DNA of 64,000 nt, taken from Gloeocapsopsis sp. IPPAS B-1203. Its GTDB lineage: Bacteria; Cyanobacteriota; Cyanobacteriia; Cyanobacteriales; Chroococcidiopsidaceae. Below the pieces are notes generated by a model, which had not been told where the DNA came from, did not search any database, and saw nothing but the letters and a program-made list of their open reading frames with translations. The DNA lies in the NCBI RefSeq assembly GCF_002749975.1, contig NZ_PEIG01000008.1, forward strand, positions 186,001 through 250,000, given 5' to 3'. Position 1 is the stretch's first letter, and each line of letters begins with the position of its first letter. Made by a program: the position numbers and the translations under genes. Positions 52,127 to 61,193 of the stretch are shown here, one piece after another.

Positions 52127-52792
52127 CTACCAAGGTAATATCTCACCGTTGCTGTGCCAAAAAATCCCTGTATTTTCCAACGTTAATTGATCAATTCGCG
52201 TTAACAATCCTTGTACTGAGGCTTCCGCTGTAATGCCATTGACTGTAAAATTCGTCATGCGAGTTTGCACTAAGCCTGGATGTAAAATAGCTACAGCAAT
52301 GCTTTGTGGTTTGAGATCGTGGGCAAGCGATTTACCTGCCATAGATAGTGCCACTTTTGACATCCGATAGCCGTAAGATCCACCAGAAGTATTATCTGCA
52401 ATCGAACCCATCCGGCTTGTCATCAATACAACCTTTGCACCAGATTTTAGGCGAGGAAGCAATACTTGAGTAACCCGCAATGCACCAAGCGCATTAACCT
52501 CAAACTGTTCTCGAATACTATCAAAGTCGAGATGTTCTAATGTAACGCGCTTGATAATACCAGCATTGTTGATTAAGACATCAATCGGGGTTTCTCCTAG
52601 TCGCTTGTGCAAATCTGCAACTGAAGCATCAGAGGTAATATCAATACCTTCTTCTAAACGAACTCCTAACGCCTTTAACTCATCCGTTGCTGTTCGACAA
52701 ACTGCGATCGCACTATCCCCGCGCTGCTGAAGTTGACGACAATATTCATAACCAATACCGCGATTTGCCCCTGTCACTAAATATGTTGCCAT
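52127..52792 (-). CDS. short-chain dehydrogenase/reductase family protein
   Basis: 221 residues. The cofactor-binding motif TGANRGIGYEYC is at residues 7-18, NNAG (DVLINNAGIIKR) at about 74-77, the catalytic Ser in VVLMTSRMGS, and the YxxxK pair in YGYRMSKVALSMAGKSLAHDL. The length and the C-terminal HPGLVQTRM match classical carbonyl-reductase-like SDRs. The substrate cannot be inferred. It is followed, on the other side, by the arfB gene upstream of it in the same direction after 56 bases. Confidence 0.9.
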   Translation of the reverse strand: MATYLVTGANRGIGYEYCRQLQQRGDSAIAVCRTATDELKALGVRLEEGIDITSDASVADLHKRLGETPIDVLINNAGIIKRVTLEHLDFDSIREQFEVNALGALRVTQVLLPRLKSGAKVVLMTSRMGSIADNTSGGSYGYRMSKVALSMAGKSLAHDLKPQSIAVAILHPGLVQTRMTNFTVNGITAEASVQGLLTRIDQLTLENTGIFWHSNGEILPW

Positions 52793-52848
52793 AAGATGCT
52801 TATACTGCGATGACCCTTTCTTATGTTAGGCGATCGCACTCTATAACC

Positions 52849-53262
52849 TCATTCATCCACTTTCCTTCTAGTTGCTTTAATCCGCGATCGCTTATTTTTA
52901 CTATCAAGCCGTTTTTGCTGAGAAAGATACGATGGCTTAGTGGGTTTACGCTTTTTAGGGATAACCATGACACTTTGAATCAAATCTTGCAAGCGTTTCA
53001 GTGCTTCCTCACGATTTTGTTCTTGGCTGCGATGTTCTTGTGATTTAATCACAATCACGCCGTCTTTTGTAATGCGTTGATCGCTTAGTTGCAATAATCG
53101 TTCTTTATAGAGATCAGGTAATGAGGAAGCTTGGATATCAAAGCGCAGATGAATTGCTGTCGCCACCTTATTGACATTTTGACCGCCCGCCCCTTGAGAA
53201 CGAACGGCACTCACTTCTATTTCGCTATCAGGAATAGTGACTGTTTTAGACACTTGTAGCAT
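52849..53262 (-). CDS. arfB: alternative ribosome-rescue peptidyl-tRNA hydrolase ArfB
   Basis: 137 residues. The catalytic GGQ motif lies in SAVRSQGAGGQNVNKVATAIHLRFD (about residues 18-42), and the C-terminal basic tail (KKRKPTKPSYLSQQKRLDSKNKRSRIKATRRK) is the part that enters the empty mRNA channel. Both define ArfB/YaeJ, which frees nascent chains on ribosomes stalled without a stop codon. The protein lacks the codon-recognition domains of full release factors, which fits. It is transcribed in the same direction as the SDR gene. Confidence 0.93.
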   Translation of the reverse strand: MLQVSKTVTIPDSEIEVSAVRSQGAGGQNVNKVATAIHLRFDIQASSLPDLYKERLLQLSDQRITKDGVIVIKSQEHRSQEQNREEALKRLQDLIQSVMVIPKKRKPTKPSYLSQQKRLDSKNKRSRIKATRRKVDE

Positions 53263-53569
53263 AGTTGATCTGTATTGGCGTTAAAGAGCATTTGAAAAAG
53301 AGAAAAGCCTGTACAAGGTAGGTTATCAACACAGAAAGCGTGACAACCTGATAAAGCTTTATACAAATGCTACCTAAGAATGCGAGTGCAAATGAATTCA
53401 CCGCCAAACAAACATAGACGCAAAGCGGTGAACAGCGCGTTGGGCGGCTGCGCCGACTTGAAGCGACTGCGAACCCGAAGGGCTTCCCGTAGGGTAGTCC
53501 ACGGAGGTGGACTCAGATTGAGAATTGCAAACACATCGCTATAATCTTGACCAATAAATTCATTGGTGT
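53263..53569. other. intergenic region with dispersed palindromic repeats
   Basis: The stretch holds CACCGC (53399-53404) paired with GCGGTG (53425-53430), a GAAGGGCTTC palindrome, and the hairpin GTCCAC-GGAG-GTGGAC at 53497-53512. The 17 bases at 53494-53510 recur inverted at 62197-62213. No gene is seen. Confidence 0.5.
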
Positions 53570-53800
53570 CTAAACTAAACCGATTGAGATGACAATTATC
53601 TTAGGTTGCTTTATATTACCTAGTATTTGTCTTGCAGCAGTTGAATGAGCAAAGATCGCCACGATAAATACAGCTACTACAATTAGAATAAAACGCCCAA
53701 ATAACCTTGCTTTCCAAAACTGTAAAATACTTTCCAGCGCTCGACTTAACAAACAAAGCTGGGCAAAAGCGATCGCCCTCATGCTGTTTAACCTGCTCAT
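53570..53800 (-). CDS. possible small membrane protein
   Basis: 76 residues with a probable membrane helix at about 33-54 (LFGRFILIVVAVFIVAIFAHS) preceded by a basic stretch. No family is recognised, and no good ribosome binding site is visible. The C-terminus (GNIKQPKIIVISIGLV) is also hydrophobic. It could be a chance frame in a repeat-rich gap, so the call is weak. Confidence 0.3.
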   Translation of the reverse strand: MSRLNSMRAIAFAQLCLLSRALESILQFWKARLFGRFILIVVAVFIVAIFAHSTAARQILGNIKQPKIIVISIGLV

Positions 53801-53928
53801 GCTTTCATATGTAGAGTTATGCAGAAAACTTACAAAAGTATTGTTAAGAACAGGCTATGAGACTGATAAGTTAATCTTAAGCTTATTTTTCTTGCTCAAA
53901 TGTCGCTATTATGAGGTCATGAGTCGCT

Positions 53929-54426
53929 ATGGATGAGCAACCACATTCTTTACTAAAAGCCTCAGATATTAACTCTATGGATGAGTTTGAATTTCATCAT
54001 CCACTCAATCCCAAATCAGAAATTTATTGGCGTAATATCAGTCGTGTTGTTGGGCTAGAACATATTGCCATTACACTTGCTCGCGTACCATCAGGAAAAG
54101 AATCTTTTATTTATCATCTGCACCATCATGAGGAAGAGTGGATTTACATCCTTTCTGGTAGAGGAATAGCAGAAATTGGAGACAGCGAATATGAAGTAGC
54201 TTCAGGTGACTTTATGGGCTTTGGGCTACCGCAACAACCACATCATCTCCGTAATCCTTTCAATGAAGATCTCGTTTATTTAATGGGTGGTGAAAAAGTT
54301 CGTTGCGATATTGGTGTTTTTCCTCGATTGGGTAAACGTGCGATCCGCGATGGTGATGCAGCATACATTATTGATGATTCAAAGCTACAAGATTTTTGGG
54401 ATAGTAAACAAGAGAGTGATGATTAG
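53929..54426 (+). CDS. cupin domain protein
   Basis: 165 residues. Motif 1 is HLHHHEEEWIYILSGRGIAEIG (several His and Glu), motif 2 is VASGDFMGFGLPQQPHHLRNPFNEDLVYLMGGE. This resembles the single-cupin proteins that follow a short helical N-terminus (SMDEFEFHHPLNPKSEIYWRNISRVVGLEHIAITLARVPSG), seen in many bacteria and named only by fold. The metal site looks complete. A Uma2 gene follows after 49 bases on the same strand, with no obvious functional link. Confidence 0.85.
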   Translation: MDEQPHSLLKASDINSMDEFEFHHPLNPKSEIYWRNISRVVGLEHIAITLARVPSGKESFIYHLHHHEEEWIYILSGRGIAEIGDSEYEVASGDFMGFGLPQQPHHLRNPFNEDLVYLMGGEKVRCDIGVFPRLGKRAIRDGDAAYIIDDSKLQDFWDSKQESDD

Positions 54427-54475
54427 ATAGCACAGTGTTTGACCAATACGCTAAAAAACGCAATTCTAAAATTGT

Positions 54476-55096
54476 ATGAGTACGACAACGCTAAAAAAAC
54501 TAACTTTCATCGAATTTCTTGAACAATACCCAGATGGCGAAGGTATCTTTGAACTTGTGGATGGAGAAATTGTTCAGGTGGAACCGACGAGAGCGCACAA
54601 AAATGTGGCAAGATACCTTGTTAGATGCATGGATCGAGAAATTGAGCGATTAGGACTTGATTACATTGTTGACAAAGATATCGTCATCCGCACTGTCAAG
54701 GCGTCTGGTAAAGAACAAGGCAGAAACCCCGATGTTGGTGTGGTTTTATCAAGTGTGTGGAACAATAATGTATCCGCTTACGGTGCGGTAACTGAACCGA
54801 TTCAACTTGCGGTAGAAGTTGTTTCTACGAATTGGGAAGATGATTATATTGATAAGTTGGATGAGTATCAAAGGTTAGGAATTGCTGAGTATTGGATTAT
54901 TGATTATTTAGCGATCGCTTCTCGCACTATCTTGGGTTCGCCAAAATTTCCTACTGTTTTTGTTCATCAGCTAGTCGATAGCAAGTATCAAACACAAGCT
55001 TTTAAAGGCGCGGATAGAATTATCTCACTAACTTTTCCAGAAATAAACCTCACTACAGAACAAATTGTTGCAGCTAGCCAAATGTCAAAACTTTAA
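54476..55096 (+). CDS. Uma2 (DUF820) family putative endonuclease
   Basis: 206 residues. It begins with TLKKLTFIEFLEQYPDGEGIFELVDGEIVQVEPT, followed by the acidic motif in GRNPDVGVVLSS, the strand PIQLAVEVVSTNWEDDYIDKLDEYQRLGIAEYWIIDYLAI, and a C-terminal GADRIISLTFPEINLTTEQI. All family elements are present, including the E-x-V and the YxxLGIxEYWIID signature. It is the third Uma2 gene of the window, and the three differ considerably in sequence. Confidence 0.88.
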   Translation: MSTTTLKKLTFIEFLEQYPDGEGIFELVDGEIVQVEPTRAHKNVARYLVRCMDREIERLGLDYIVDKDIVIRTVKASGKEQGRNPDVGVVLSSVWNNNVSAYGAVTEPIQLAVEVVSTNWEDDYIDKLDEYQRLGIAEYWIIDYLAIASRTILGSPKFPTVFVHQLVDSKYQTQAFKGADRIISLTFPEINLTTEQIVAASQMSKL

Positions 55097-55226
55097 TATT
55101 ACAGACAACATCTATCGGGTAATAGATACTTTGTTCAATGACCAGTCACCAGCCCTGAAGTTACGTTTATTTTGACTCATTTACTTAATACTATAGTTGC
55201 TTCTTAGTGAGGTGGATAAGAATTAG

Positions 55227-55895
55227 CTAAATATCAACCCATTTACGGAGCAAGTTAGCATGAGTTTTGCAAATGAGGTCAAATTCTGGTGTTTTACCAT
55301 ATTTCTCAAACATCACTTGTTTGGTAGTATCCAAGTCAAAGAGAATTTCTCGCTCGTTTGAATCGCGGATCAAGCTTTGTATCCAAGTAATAGCCGCAAG
55401 TCGAATTCCAGTTGTTACAGGTTCAACACGATGTAACGTTGAAGAAGGATAAGCGATCGCCGAGCCAGCAGCCAGTTTAAATGTCTGTTCGCCTAACGAA
55501 GTTTCAATAACAAGTTCACCACCTTCATAAGTATCAGGAGAACTCAGAAATAGTGTTAACGATACATCTGAGCGCATTGGCGGTATTCCCATCAATGCAT
55601 TATCTACGTGATAGCCATAGTACATTCCTGGCTCGTAGTAACTAAATAGTACTGGACGTATTACTTTTGGTCGTATGGCAGCTTGAAACAGCCGATTGCG
55701 TTGCAGTGCTTGATGCACAATCGGACGCAATTCCTGTGTTATTATGGAATCTCCTTTAAGCTGAGTATTATTTTTTACTTCTTTAGTGTGCCATCCTGCT
55801 GTTAGTTTACCATCAACAAACTCAGCAACTTTAAGTTTTGTCGTGATTTGTTCAAGTTCATCTAAAGTGAGAACTGCATCGATGCATAAAATCAT
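55227..55895 (-). CDS. Fe(II)/2-oxoglutarate-dependent dioxygenase, PKHD/PiuC type
   Basis: 222 residues from the ATG at 55895 (MILCIDAVLTLDELEQI); the frame is open to 55928 without a better site. The double-stranded beta-helix carries the iron triad: GYHVDNALMG gives His and Asp, and SSTLHRVEPVTTGIRLAAITWIQS gives the second His and the 2-oxoglutarate Arg. GGELVIETSLGEQTFKLAAGSAIAYPSSTLHRV is diagnostic of the PKHD hydroxylase family, whose members in other bacteria are linked to iron uptake through TonB receptors. The target is unknown. Confidence 0.92.
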   Translation of the reverse strand: MILCIDAVLTLDELEQITTKLKVAEFVDGKLTAGWHTKEVKNNTQLKGDSIITQELRPIVHQALQRNRLFQAAIRPKVIRPVLFSYYEPGMYYGYHVDNALMGIPPMRSDVSLTLFLSSPDTYEGGELVIETSLGEQTFKLAAGSAIAYPSSTLHRVEPVTTGIRLAAITWIQSLIRDSNEREILFDLDTTKQVMFEKYGKTPEFDLICKTHANLLRKWVDI

Positions 55896-55963
55896 AATTG
55901 ATCCGACGTTTACTAAAAGGACAGCCAAGACGGCTATCCCACATTTAAGTAAGTTATATTGAA

Positions 55964-56182
55964 TTAGCTTTCACCACCTTCCCCAGCCTCACCAGCCTCA
56001 CCAGCCTCACCAGCTTCTCCAGCTTCTCCACCAGGAACAACAGGTTGAGTTTGTGTTGGTTCTCCAACTTCACCGGCTTCACCAGCTTCTCCACCAGGAG
56101 TTGTCCCACCATTACAAGCTGAAACAGTTGCAGCTAGCCCAAGTGCAAGAAACATTTCAATTGCTCTAGAACGCACGATCAA
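55964..56182 (-). CDS. small lipoprotein with Gly-Glu-Ala repeats
   Basis: 72 residues, or 63 from the second Met. A signal peptide (MFLALGLAATVSAC) ends in a lipobox with Cys, so the mature protein would be a lipid-anchored tail of about 50 residues. That tail is built of GEA units: one short block (GGEAGEAGEVGE), a Gln/Thr/Pro spacer (PTQTQPVVPG) and a longer block of five to six GEA or GEG units. It carries many negative charges and no Lys. I do not recognise a named family. Possible roles include divalent cation binding at the cell surface, which is only inference. Confidence 0.65.
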   Translation of the reverse strand: MIVRSRAIEMFLALGLAATVSACNGGTTPGGEAGEAGEVGEPTQTQPVVPGGEAGEAGEAGEAGEAGEGGES

Positions 56183-56230
56183 TACTCCTCAAATTAAAAT
56201 ATCTGTATTATCTCAATAGATTGCAATATT

Positions 56231-59200
56231 TTAAATTGCTAAACTTAGGCGAGATCCATTTTGGGTTTTAGCAACTTCAATTCGAGCTTGAAAAGCTTCT
56301 TTAAAGTAAGGCATATGCGTCACTGTGAGAATACAGGCAAAATCATTGGCGATCGCATTGATTGCCGCAATTAAGCGATCGCACCCTTCTTGATCTTGAG
56401 TACCAAAGCCTTCATCAATAATGAGTAATTGTAGCGCTGCACCTGCTCGTTGGGCGAGAAGTTTCGCTAATGCAAGGCGAATTGCAAAGTTAATCCGAAA
56501 CGCTTCTCCTCCTGAGTAAGTCTCATATGGTCTTGTACCGCGTGCATCGGCAATAAGAATATCAAGCGTATCGATCATTTTAGTTGCTTTTTTCCTCGTG
56601 CCACTTCGTCCAGCTTTTTGAGTCACAAATTGGACGTGAAGTTGATTTGCGCTTAACCGTGCCAAAAGTTGATTAGTTTCAGCTTCGAGTTGCGGTAAGA
56701 CATTTTCAATCATCAATGCTTGAATGCCATTTTTCCCGAAGGCTTGTGCTAGTTCTTGATAAACGCGCTGCTGTTGTTTTGTCGCTTGCAGTTGTTGTTG
56801 TCCGTGTTGATATTGTGCTTGTAATTCTTCAAGTTGATTGAATTGTTGTTGAAGTTGTCCTAAATGACTGAGTTGATCGTCAAGCTGTCGTCTGCGTAGC
56901 GCTAGTTGCTCTTCTAAAGCTTGAATTGCAACTGTAGGTAAAGGCGTTTGTTCAAGTTGCTGAGTCAAGGATTCCATTTGGGCAATTAAAACTTGACGTT
57001 CAGCTGATCGAGATTGAATTGCTTCTTTGAGATCTTGCGATCGCGCTTGCAATTGCGGATACTGCTCTTGAGCATTTTTCAGTTGTTGATAGCGAACTTG
57101 CCACGTTTGAGCCTTACGTAATGCTCCTCTAGTGGCGTTGTGTTGTTCGGGTGCGTAGTTAATGATCTTGATGCGTTCTTCTAACTCAGCAATTTGTCTG
57201 GCACATTCAGAATAAGTTTGCTGCTCGACAATTTTTTGATTTAATTGCTCAATTTGGGCTTGAATTTGAGGTTGACGTTGTAAAATTTGTGACAGTCGTT
57301 TTTGAGCATCTTTTAATTGTCCCTGGCGAATTTCTGCCCACCGCCACCGTTCTATTTCACTGCGGGCTAAAGCATGGTCTTTCTCGTTGTAGTTTAACTG
57401 TTGTAATTGTTGCTCGATTTGCTGCAATTCTGCTTGTTTATCCAACGCATAGTCATTTTGCGTTAGCGATCGCTCTAGTTGTTGTTTTTCAGTTACAATC
57501 TGCTGCAAGCGGCGTTGTACGTCGTCTGTTGCTTCAAGTTGGGCGGCGAGTTGTCCGCGTTGTTCTCTCAAAGCATCGTAGCCTGCAAGTTCTTGCGAAA
57601 TTTCGCGATATTCTTGACGCAATACCTGAATTTCACGATCAGACACTGCCATTTGTTCGCGGATAACCCAGAATTGTTGTTGAATCTCCTGTTGTTCGCT
57701 TTGGGTTTTTTCGACAACTTTTTGCCAATGGTGTTCAGTTAAAGGGCGATCGCACAGTGGACAAGTTGCATCAGGATTTTGCAGCATTTGCAGTTTTTGC
57801 TCTAGTTCGCCCATCTGCTTTTCATAATCGCGCTGATGCGCTTGTAGGCGTTCCATAAAATGACGCCGTTCTTGTCCTTTTTCGCGGACTCTTTCCAGGT
57901 AAACGCGCTTTTTCTCTAGTTGATCGAGTTGTACCGCCACATCCATCACCGCTTGCTGCAATTGCGGTTGGCGTTGCTGTTGATGGGTAAGTTGATGTTC
58001 GGAAGTTTGTAGTTCTTCGAGTCGCGCCTGAAGTCGCGCTTGTACCCTTTCGAGTTGTGTTTGAATTGTGGTGCGGTATTGTAATAGTGGTGTGACTTGG
58101 AGTTGCAACTGATCCAACTGTACTAATCGATTGCGGGCGGTGGCAAGTTGTGCTAACCCTGTTTCAACTTCAGCAGATTTCTGTAACGTGTGCTGAATTT
58201 CTTGTTCTTGCTGTTGTAAAGCTGCAAATTGTGCTTCGGCGTGTTGCAATGCAGAGCGAACTTCATTAACTTGCTGCGTGAGTTGCTGCTGCAAGTGCTG
58301 GAGTTGCAAAGTAGTGCGAGAATGTTCTTGGAATTTAGCTGAAAGGCTTTCTTCATCTGCTTGCAAGCTTTCGTACTTAGCGTAGCCTGCATGAATCTCA
58401 TCAGTGTGACTGAGAACTTCCTCAATTGCTGATAATTGTTCATTGATAGCACGACGTTCTTCTGCTAAGCGATCGCTGTCTTGTGTCAAATTTTGATACT
58501 GCTGTTGCAGAAATCCTAGCTGTTGTTCCCAGGTTTGGCGTTGGTGTTGAACGACTTGTAAACTTTGCAGTTGAATTGTATCAAAAGCTTGCTGTTGTTG
58601 CAGTTGATTGTGTTGTGCTTCTAATTGTGCGCGATCTGATGCGATCGCATCTTTTTGTTGCAACTGATTTTGCATTCCTGCTAAAGTCCGTTCAAGTTCT
58701 TCTGCTTTGCCTTTTAGCGATCGCGATAAATCTTTTGCTCTTTCTTCTAAATCGTCATACTGATTGAGTTTCAGTAACTCAGCTAAAATTTCTTTACGCT
58801 CAGTCGGACGTTTGAGCATAAATTCATCTGCACGCCCTTGACGAAGATACGCTGAATTAATAAAAGTATCGTAATCAAGCTTGATATGTTCCAGAATTAA
58901 TTGCTGTGTTGCTCTAACACCTCGTTCTGTCAAAGCCCGAAAGCCATTCGGCGTTGCAATTTGAAACTCTAACGAACTACTTTGCCCGCGATGGCGAGTC
59001 CGAATCACGCGATATTGCTGTTGGTTACTTGTAAAAATAAAATCTACTTGAACTTCTTTAGCTCCTGTATGGATGATATCGTCTTCAGCAGCAGCACGAC
59101 TTTGTCCCCATACTGCCCAAGTCATTGCTTCAAGTAAGGAAGATTTGCCTGCACCATTAGAACCACAAATGCAAGCAATATGCAGCCCCGAAAAGTCAAG

Positions 59201-59254
59201 GGTGACATCGCGGTAGCTCAAGAAATTTTTCAGTGTTAGTTGAACTGGAATCAT
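56231..59254 (-). CDS. sbcC: exonuclease subunit SbcC (Rad50-like)
   Basis: 1007 residues, full length. Walker A CGSNGAGKSSLLEAMTWA is at about residues 31-48, the Q-loop motif follows, and two long coiled coils (about 170-480 and 540-860) flank the zinc hook CPLC (ATCPLCDRPL, about 500). The C-terminal ATPase half has the signature YSGGEAFRINFAIRLALAKLLA, Walker B LQLLIIDEGFGTQDQEG and the switch VTHM. SbcCD processes hairpins and double-strand ends. The nuclease partner gene sbcD is not adjacent and not in this window. The many inverted repeats in this genome are natural substrates for it. Confidence 0.96.
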   Translation of the reverse strand: MIPVQLTLKNFLSYRDVTLDFSGLHIACICGSNGAGKSSLLEAMTWAVWGQSRAAAEDDIIHTGAKEVQVDFIFTSNQQQYRVIRTRHRGQSSSLEFQIATPNGFRALTERGVRATQQLILEHIKLDYDTFINSAYLRQGRADEFMLKRPTERKEILAELLKLNQYDDLEERAKDLSRSLKGKAEELERTLAGMQNQLQQKDAIASDRAQLEAQHNQLQQQQAFDTIQLQSLQVVQHQRQTWEQQLGFLQQQYQNLTQDSDRLAEERRAINEQLSAIEEVLSHTDEIHAGYAKYESLQADEESLSAKFQEHSRTTLQLQHLQQQLTQQVNEVRSALQHAEAQFAALQQQEQEIQHTLQKSAEVETGLAQLATARNRLVQLDQLQLQVTPLLQYRTTIQTQLERVQARLQARLEELQTSEHQLTHQQQRQPQLQQAVMDVAVQLDQLEKKRVYLERVREKGQERRHFMERLQAHQRDYEKQMGELEQKLQMLQNPDATCPLCDRPLTEHHWQKVVEKTQSEQQEIQQQFWVIREQMAVSDREIQVLRQEYREISQELAGYDALREQRGQLAAQLEATDDVQRRLQQIVTEKQQLERSLTQNDYALDKQAELQQIEQQLQQLNYNEKDHALARSEIERWRWAEIRQGQLKDAQKRLSQILQRQPQIQAQIEQLNQKIVEQQTYSECARQIAELEERIKIINYAPEQHNATRGALRKAQTWQVRYQQLKNAQEQYPQLQARSQDLKEAIQSRSAERQVLIAQMESLTQQLEQTPLPTVAIQALEEQLALRRRQLDDQLSHLGQLQQQFNQLEELQAQYQHGQQQLQATKQQQRVYQELAQAFGKNGIQALMIENVLPQLEAETNQLLARLSANQLHVQFVTQKAGRSGTRKKATKMIDTLDILIADARGTRPYETYSGGEAFRINFAIRLALAKLLAQRAGAALQLLIIDEGFGTQDQEGCDRLIAAINAIANDFACILTVTHMPYFKEAFQARIEVAKTQNGSRLSLAI

Positions 59255-59416
59255 CTAGGCTATAGCGCCACACTTGGAATATATCTAAGAAATAACAGTA
59301 CATTTGCACTGTTGCCTAGTCTATCCACGAGAATATTAGGTTTCTAGCCTTCCAGTCATTACCTTTACGATTCTTAATATTTTGTGTCGATATTGGGATT
59401 TTTTAGAATTGACTGA

Positions 59417-59832
59417 ATCCCAGTACAAATTGATAAATACTTTGTTCCAGTAGCACTCAGTTCATCTTTGTTCTATGCACTTGGCGTTCTAAGTAGTCGT
59501 ACTCTAGCTAGGAAATGTCATCTTCTGCAATCGCTGACGGTTGGGTTTAGTGCTGGCACTCTTATTCTATTACCTTTTGCATTAGGGACTGGAGTTGGTT
59601 GATTTTACTTTATTTGGGAATTGTACCCACTGCCCTAGCTTACTTACTCTACTTCAGCGGAATTCGCCATACAACAGCAACCATTGCTAGTATTGCTACT
59701 CTACTTGAACCATTAACCGCAACTATACTCGCTTGGTGGTTTTTTGGCGAGCAAATCGGTGCAATTGGGTTACTGGGTGCAGCAATGTTAGTGATTGCAA
59801 GTGGACTACTGTATTTAGAAAATATCCGATGA
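59417..59832 (+). pseudogene. decayed EamA/DMT family transporter, C-terminal domain only
   Basis: Translation from 59417 reads into transporter-like sequence (SSLFYALGVLSSRTLARK, then SAGTLILLPFALGTG) and meets TGA at 59600. From 59599 another frame continues with LLYLGIVPTALAYLLYFSGIRH, EPLTATILAWWFFGEQIGAIGLLGAAMLVIASGLLYL. The two halves together make the second EamA domain, with a frame change and roughly 20-30 residues missing at the join. The first EamA domain is absent. The frames have no start of normal quality, so the gene is dead. Confidence 0.65.
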
Positions 59833-59841
59833 TGAGATGTA

Positions 59842-59862
59842 GGGTAGGCATCTCGCCTGCCC
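59842..59862. repeat. inverted repeat GGGTAGGC-ATCTC-GCCTGCCC
   Basis: The arms GGGTAGGC (59842-59849) and GCCTGCCC (59855-59862) match the element at 2017-2038 in inverted form. It directly follows the transporter remnant. Confidence 0.6.
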
Positions 59863-59877
59863 GCGATTTTGTTAGTA

Positions 59878-59899
59878 CTTGACACTTATTAGTGTCAAG
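59878..59899. promoter_or_regulatory. perfect inverted repeat CTTGACACT-TATT-AGTGTCAAG
   Basis: Nine paired bases flank a TATT loop (arms 59878-59886 and 59891-59899). It includes a TTGACA on both strands. No T-run follows, so an operator or promoter-associated site for the gene starting at 60107 is as likely as a terminator. Confidence 0.4.
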
Positions 59900-60106
59900 C
59901 GTAATTACTCGGAAAATTAACAAAAGACGACATATCTGAGCAAAGTATACCTCTAGATAGAAGAAAAAAGCATTACTCCAGACAGAGCTGAATGAGCGAT
60001 CGCAGAAGTTATTCTAAAAGCAATCCAAAAGATGAGTATCAAAAAATACTAAAAACTCAGTAAATTCCGAAGTCATACATTTCTGTGAGAGAGTAACTTT
60101 AAAACT

Positions 60107-60760
60107 ATGTCTACCAACCCTAACGATTACAAAAGCTATAACCGCGAACGCCAAGAGACCCACACTGATACAAATGGAAATACCCACACTAACGTCACGC
60201 GTACAAACGAAACATTGAGTGGTGGTGCTTCTAATGCTGAAGCTTACCGCGAAGGCTATGTTCAAGGTCAAGTATCAGAAAATCTTTACCAAGAAGAAGT
60301 TTTAGCTGTAAGAGACAACGAAAATGCTTCCCGTGGCTTGTTACTTGGTATTCTCCTTGCTTCACTAGCAGCTTTAACAGCGGGCGGAATTTGGTTACTC
60401 AATCAACGTGATGAACCTGTTCCTACAAATGTTATTGTTCCAGCGCCTAACAGCGAACCATCACCATTACCAACTCCAGCACCTGAGAACCAAACAACAA
60501 TTATTGACAGAGTGAGAGAAGTCCCCGTTCCGGTTCCAGTTCCGCAACCACAAGCCCCAGCCCCAGAAGCACCAGACGTCAATATTACACTTCCTAGTCC
60601 TGCTGCACCAGCACCAATAACTCAGCCAGAATCTACACAATCGCAACCACAAGACAGCAGTACAACTTCTACACCAGAGACACAAAGTAGTGAGACAACT
60701 AATTCAACTGAGGACTCAACAGATAGCACTTCTGAAGCAGGTAACACTAGTGCTCAGTAA
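60107..60760 (+). CDS. membrane protein with proline-rich, low-complexity C-terminus
   Basis: 217 residues. The first 75 are polar and charged (RERQETHTDTNGNTHTNV), a single membrane helix lies at about 77-98 (GLLLGILLASLAALTAGGIWLL), and the rest is a tail of Pro repeats (VREVPVPVPVPQPQAPAPEAP, then SPAAPAPITQPE) ending in a Ser/Thr/Glu-rich segment. There is no known domain. The topology suggests the low-complexity tail is outside the cytoplasm, perhaps spanning the cell wall. The start has only weak ribosome-binding-site support. Confidence 0.7.
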   Translation: MSTNPNDYKSYNRERQETHTDTNGNTHTNVTRTNETLSGGASNAEAYREGYVQGQVSENLYQEEVLAVRDNENASRGLLLGILLASLAALTAGGIWLLNQRDEPVPTNVIVPAPNSEPSPLPTPAPENQTTIIDRVREVPVPVPVPQPQAPAPEAPDVNITLPSPAAPAPITQPESTQSQPQDSSTTSTPETQSSETTNSTEDSTDSTSEAGNTSAQ

Positions 60761-61193
60761 TTAATCTTTGACAGTTTATAAGAGTTGGTATGTAAGGTTC
60801 TTTTCTTACTTGAAAAGGACTTTTATCTTTTTATTGAGTTTTACTCTAGAGTAAACCACCGATATTGCTTATTTTTAATTAATTGTAGCGATCGCGTTTT
60901 AATCGTTTGCTCCCTGAGCAATCTGTTTATCTACCAAATACAAATAGTAATCTTCACCCTGAACAATACTTTTATTTGTTTTATTTTTTTGAGTAACATT
61001 TAAAATTTTATTTACTTTTTTTGCTCAGCTCATGATTAACAACTAAAACTGTAGTATTCTGTTGAAGAACTACCTTTTCTAACCTATAGTAAATTCTGTC
61101 TCATCTCAATTTTCTCTCTGATTTCAATTAATAAAACCTCTCAAGCGATCGCTCTCTAAATAATATTTTGGTTTAGTAGGGCAACCAGAGGAG
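60761..61193. other. AT-rich intergenic region, no gene seen
   Basis: The first part of a 940-base gap. It is low in GC and contains no frame with recognisable protein features; one 72-codon frame (60785-61003) encodes only low-complexity hydrophobic sequence and has no ribosome binding site. Confidence 0.4.

Noticed and set aside
57289-57742. Plus-strand frames opposite the SbcC coiled coil
   Set aside because: The Gln/Leu-rich coiled coil gives long antisense frames by chance; the SbcC motifs decide the strand.
60785-61003. A 72-codon frame as a small membrane protein
   Set aside because: Only AT-rich low-complexity hydrophobic sequence, no ribosome binding site, and an atypical start context.
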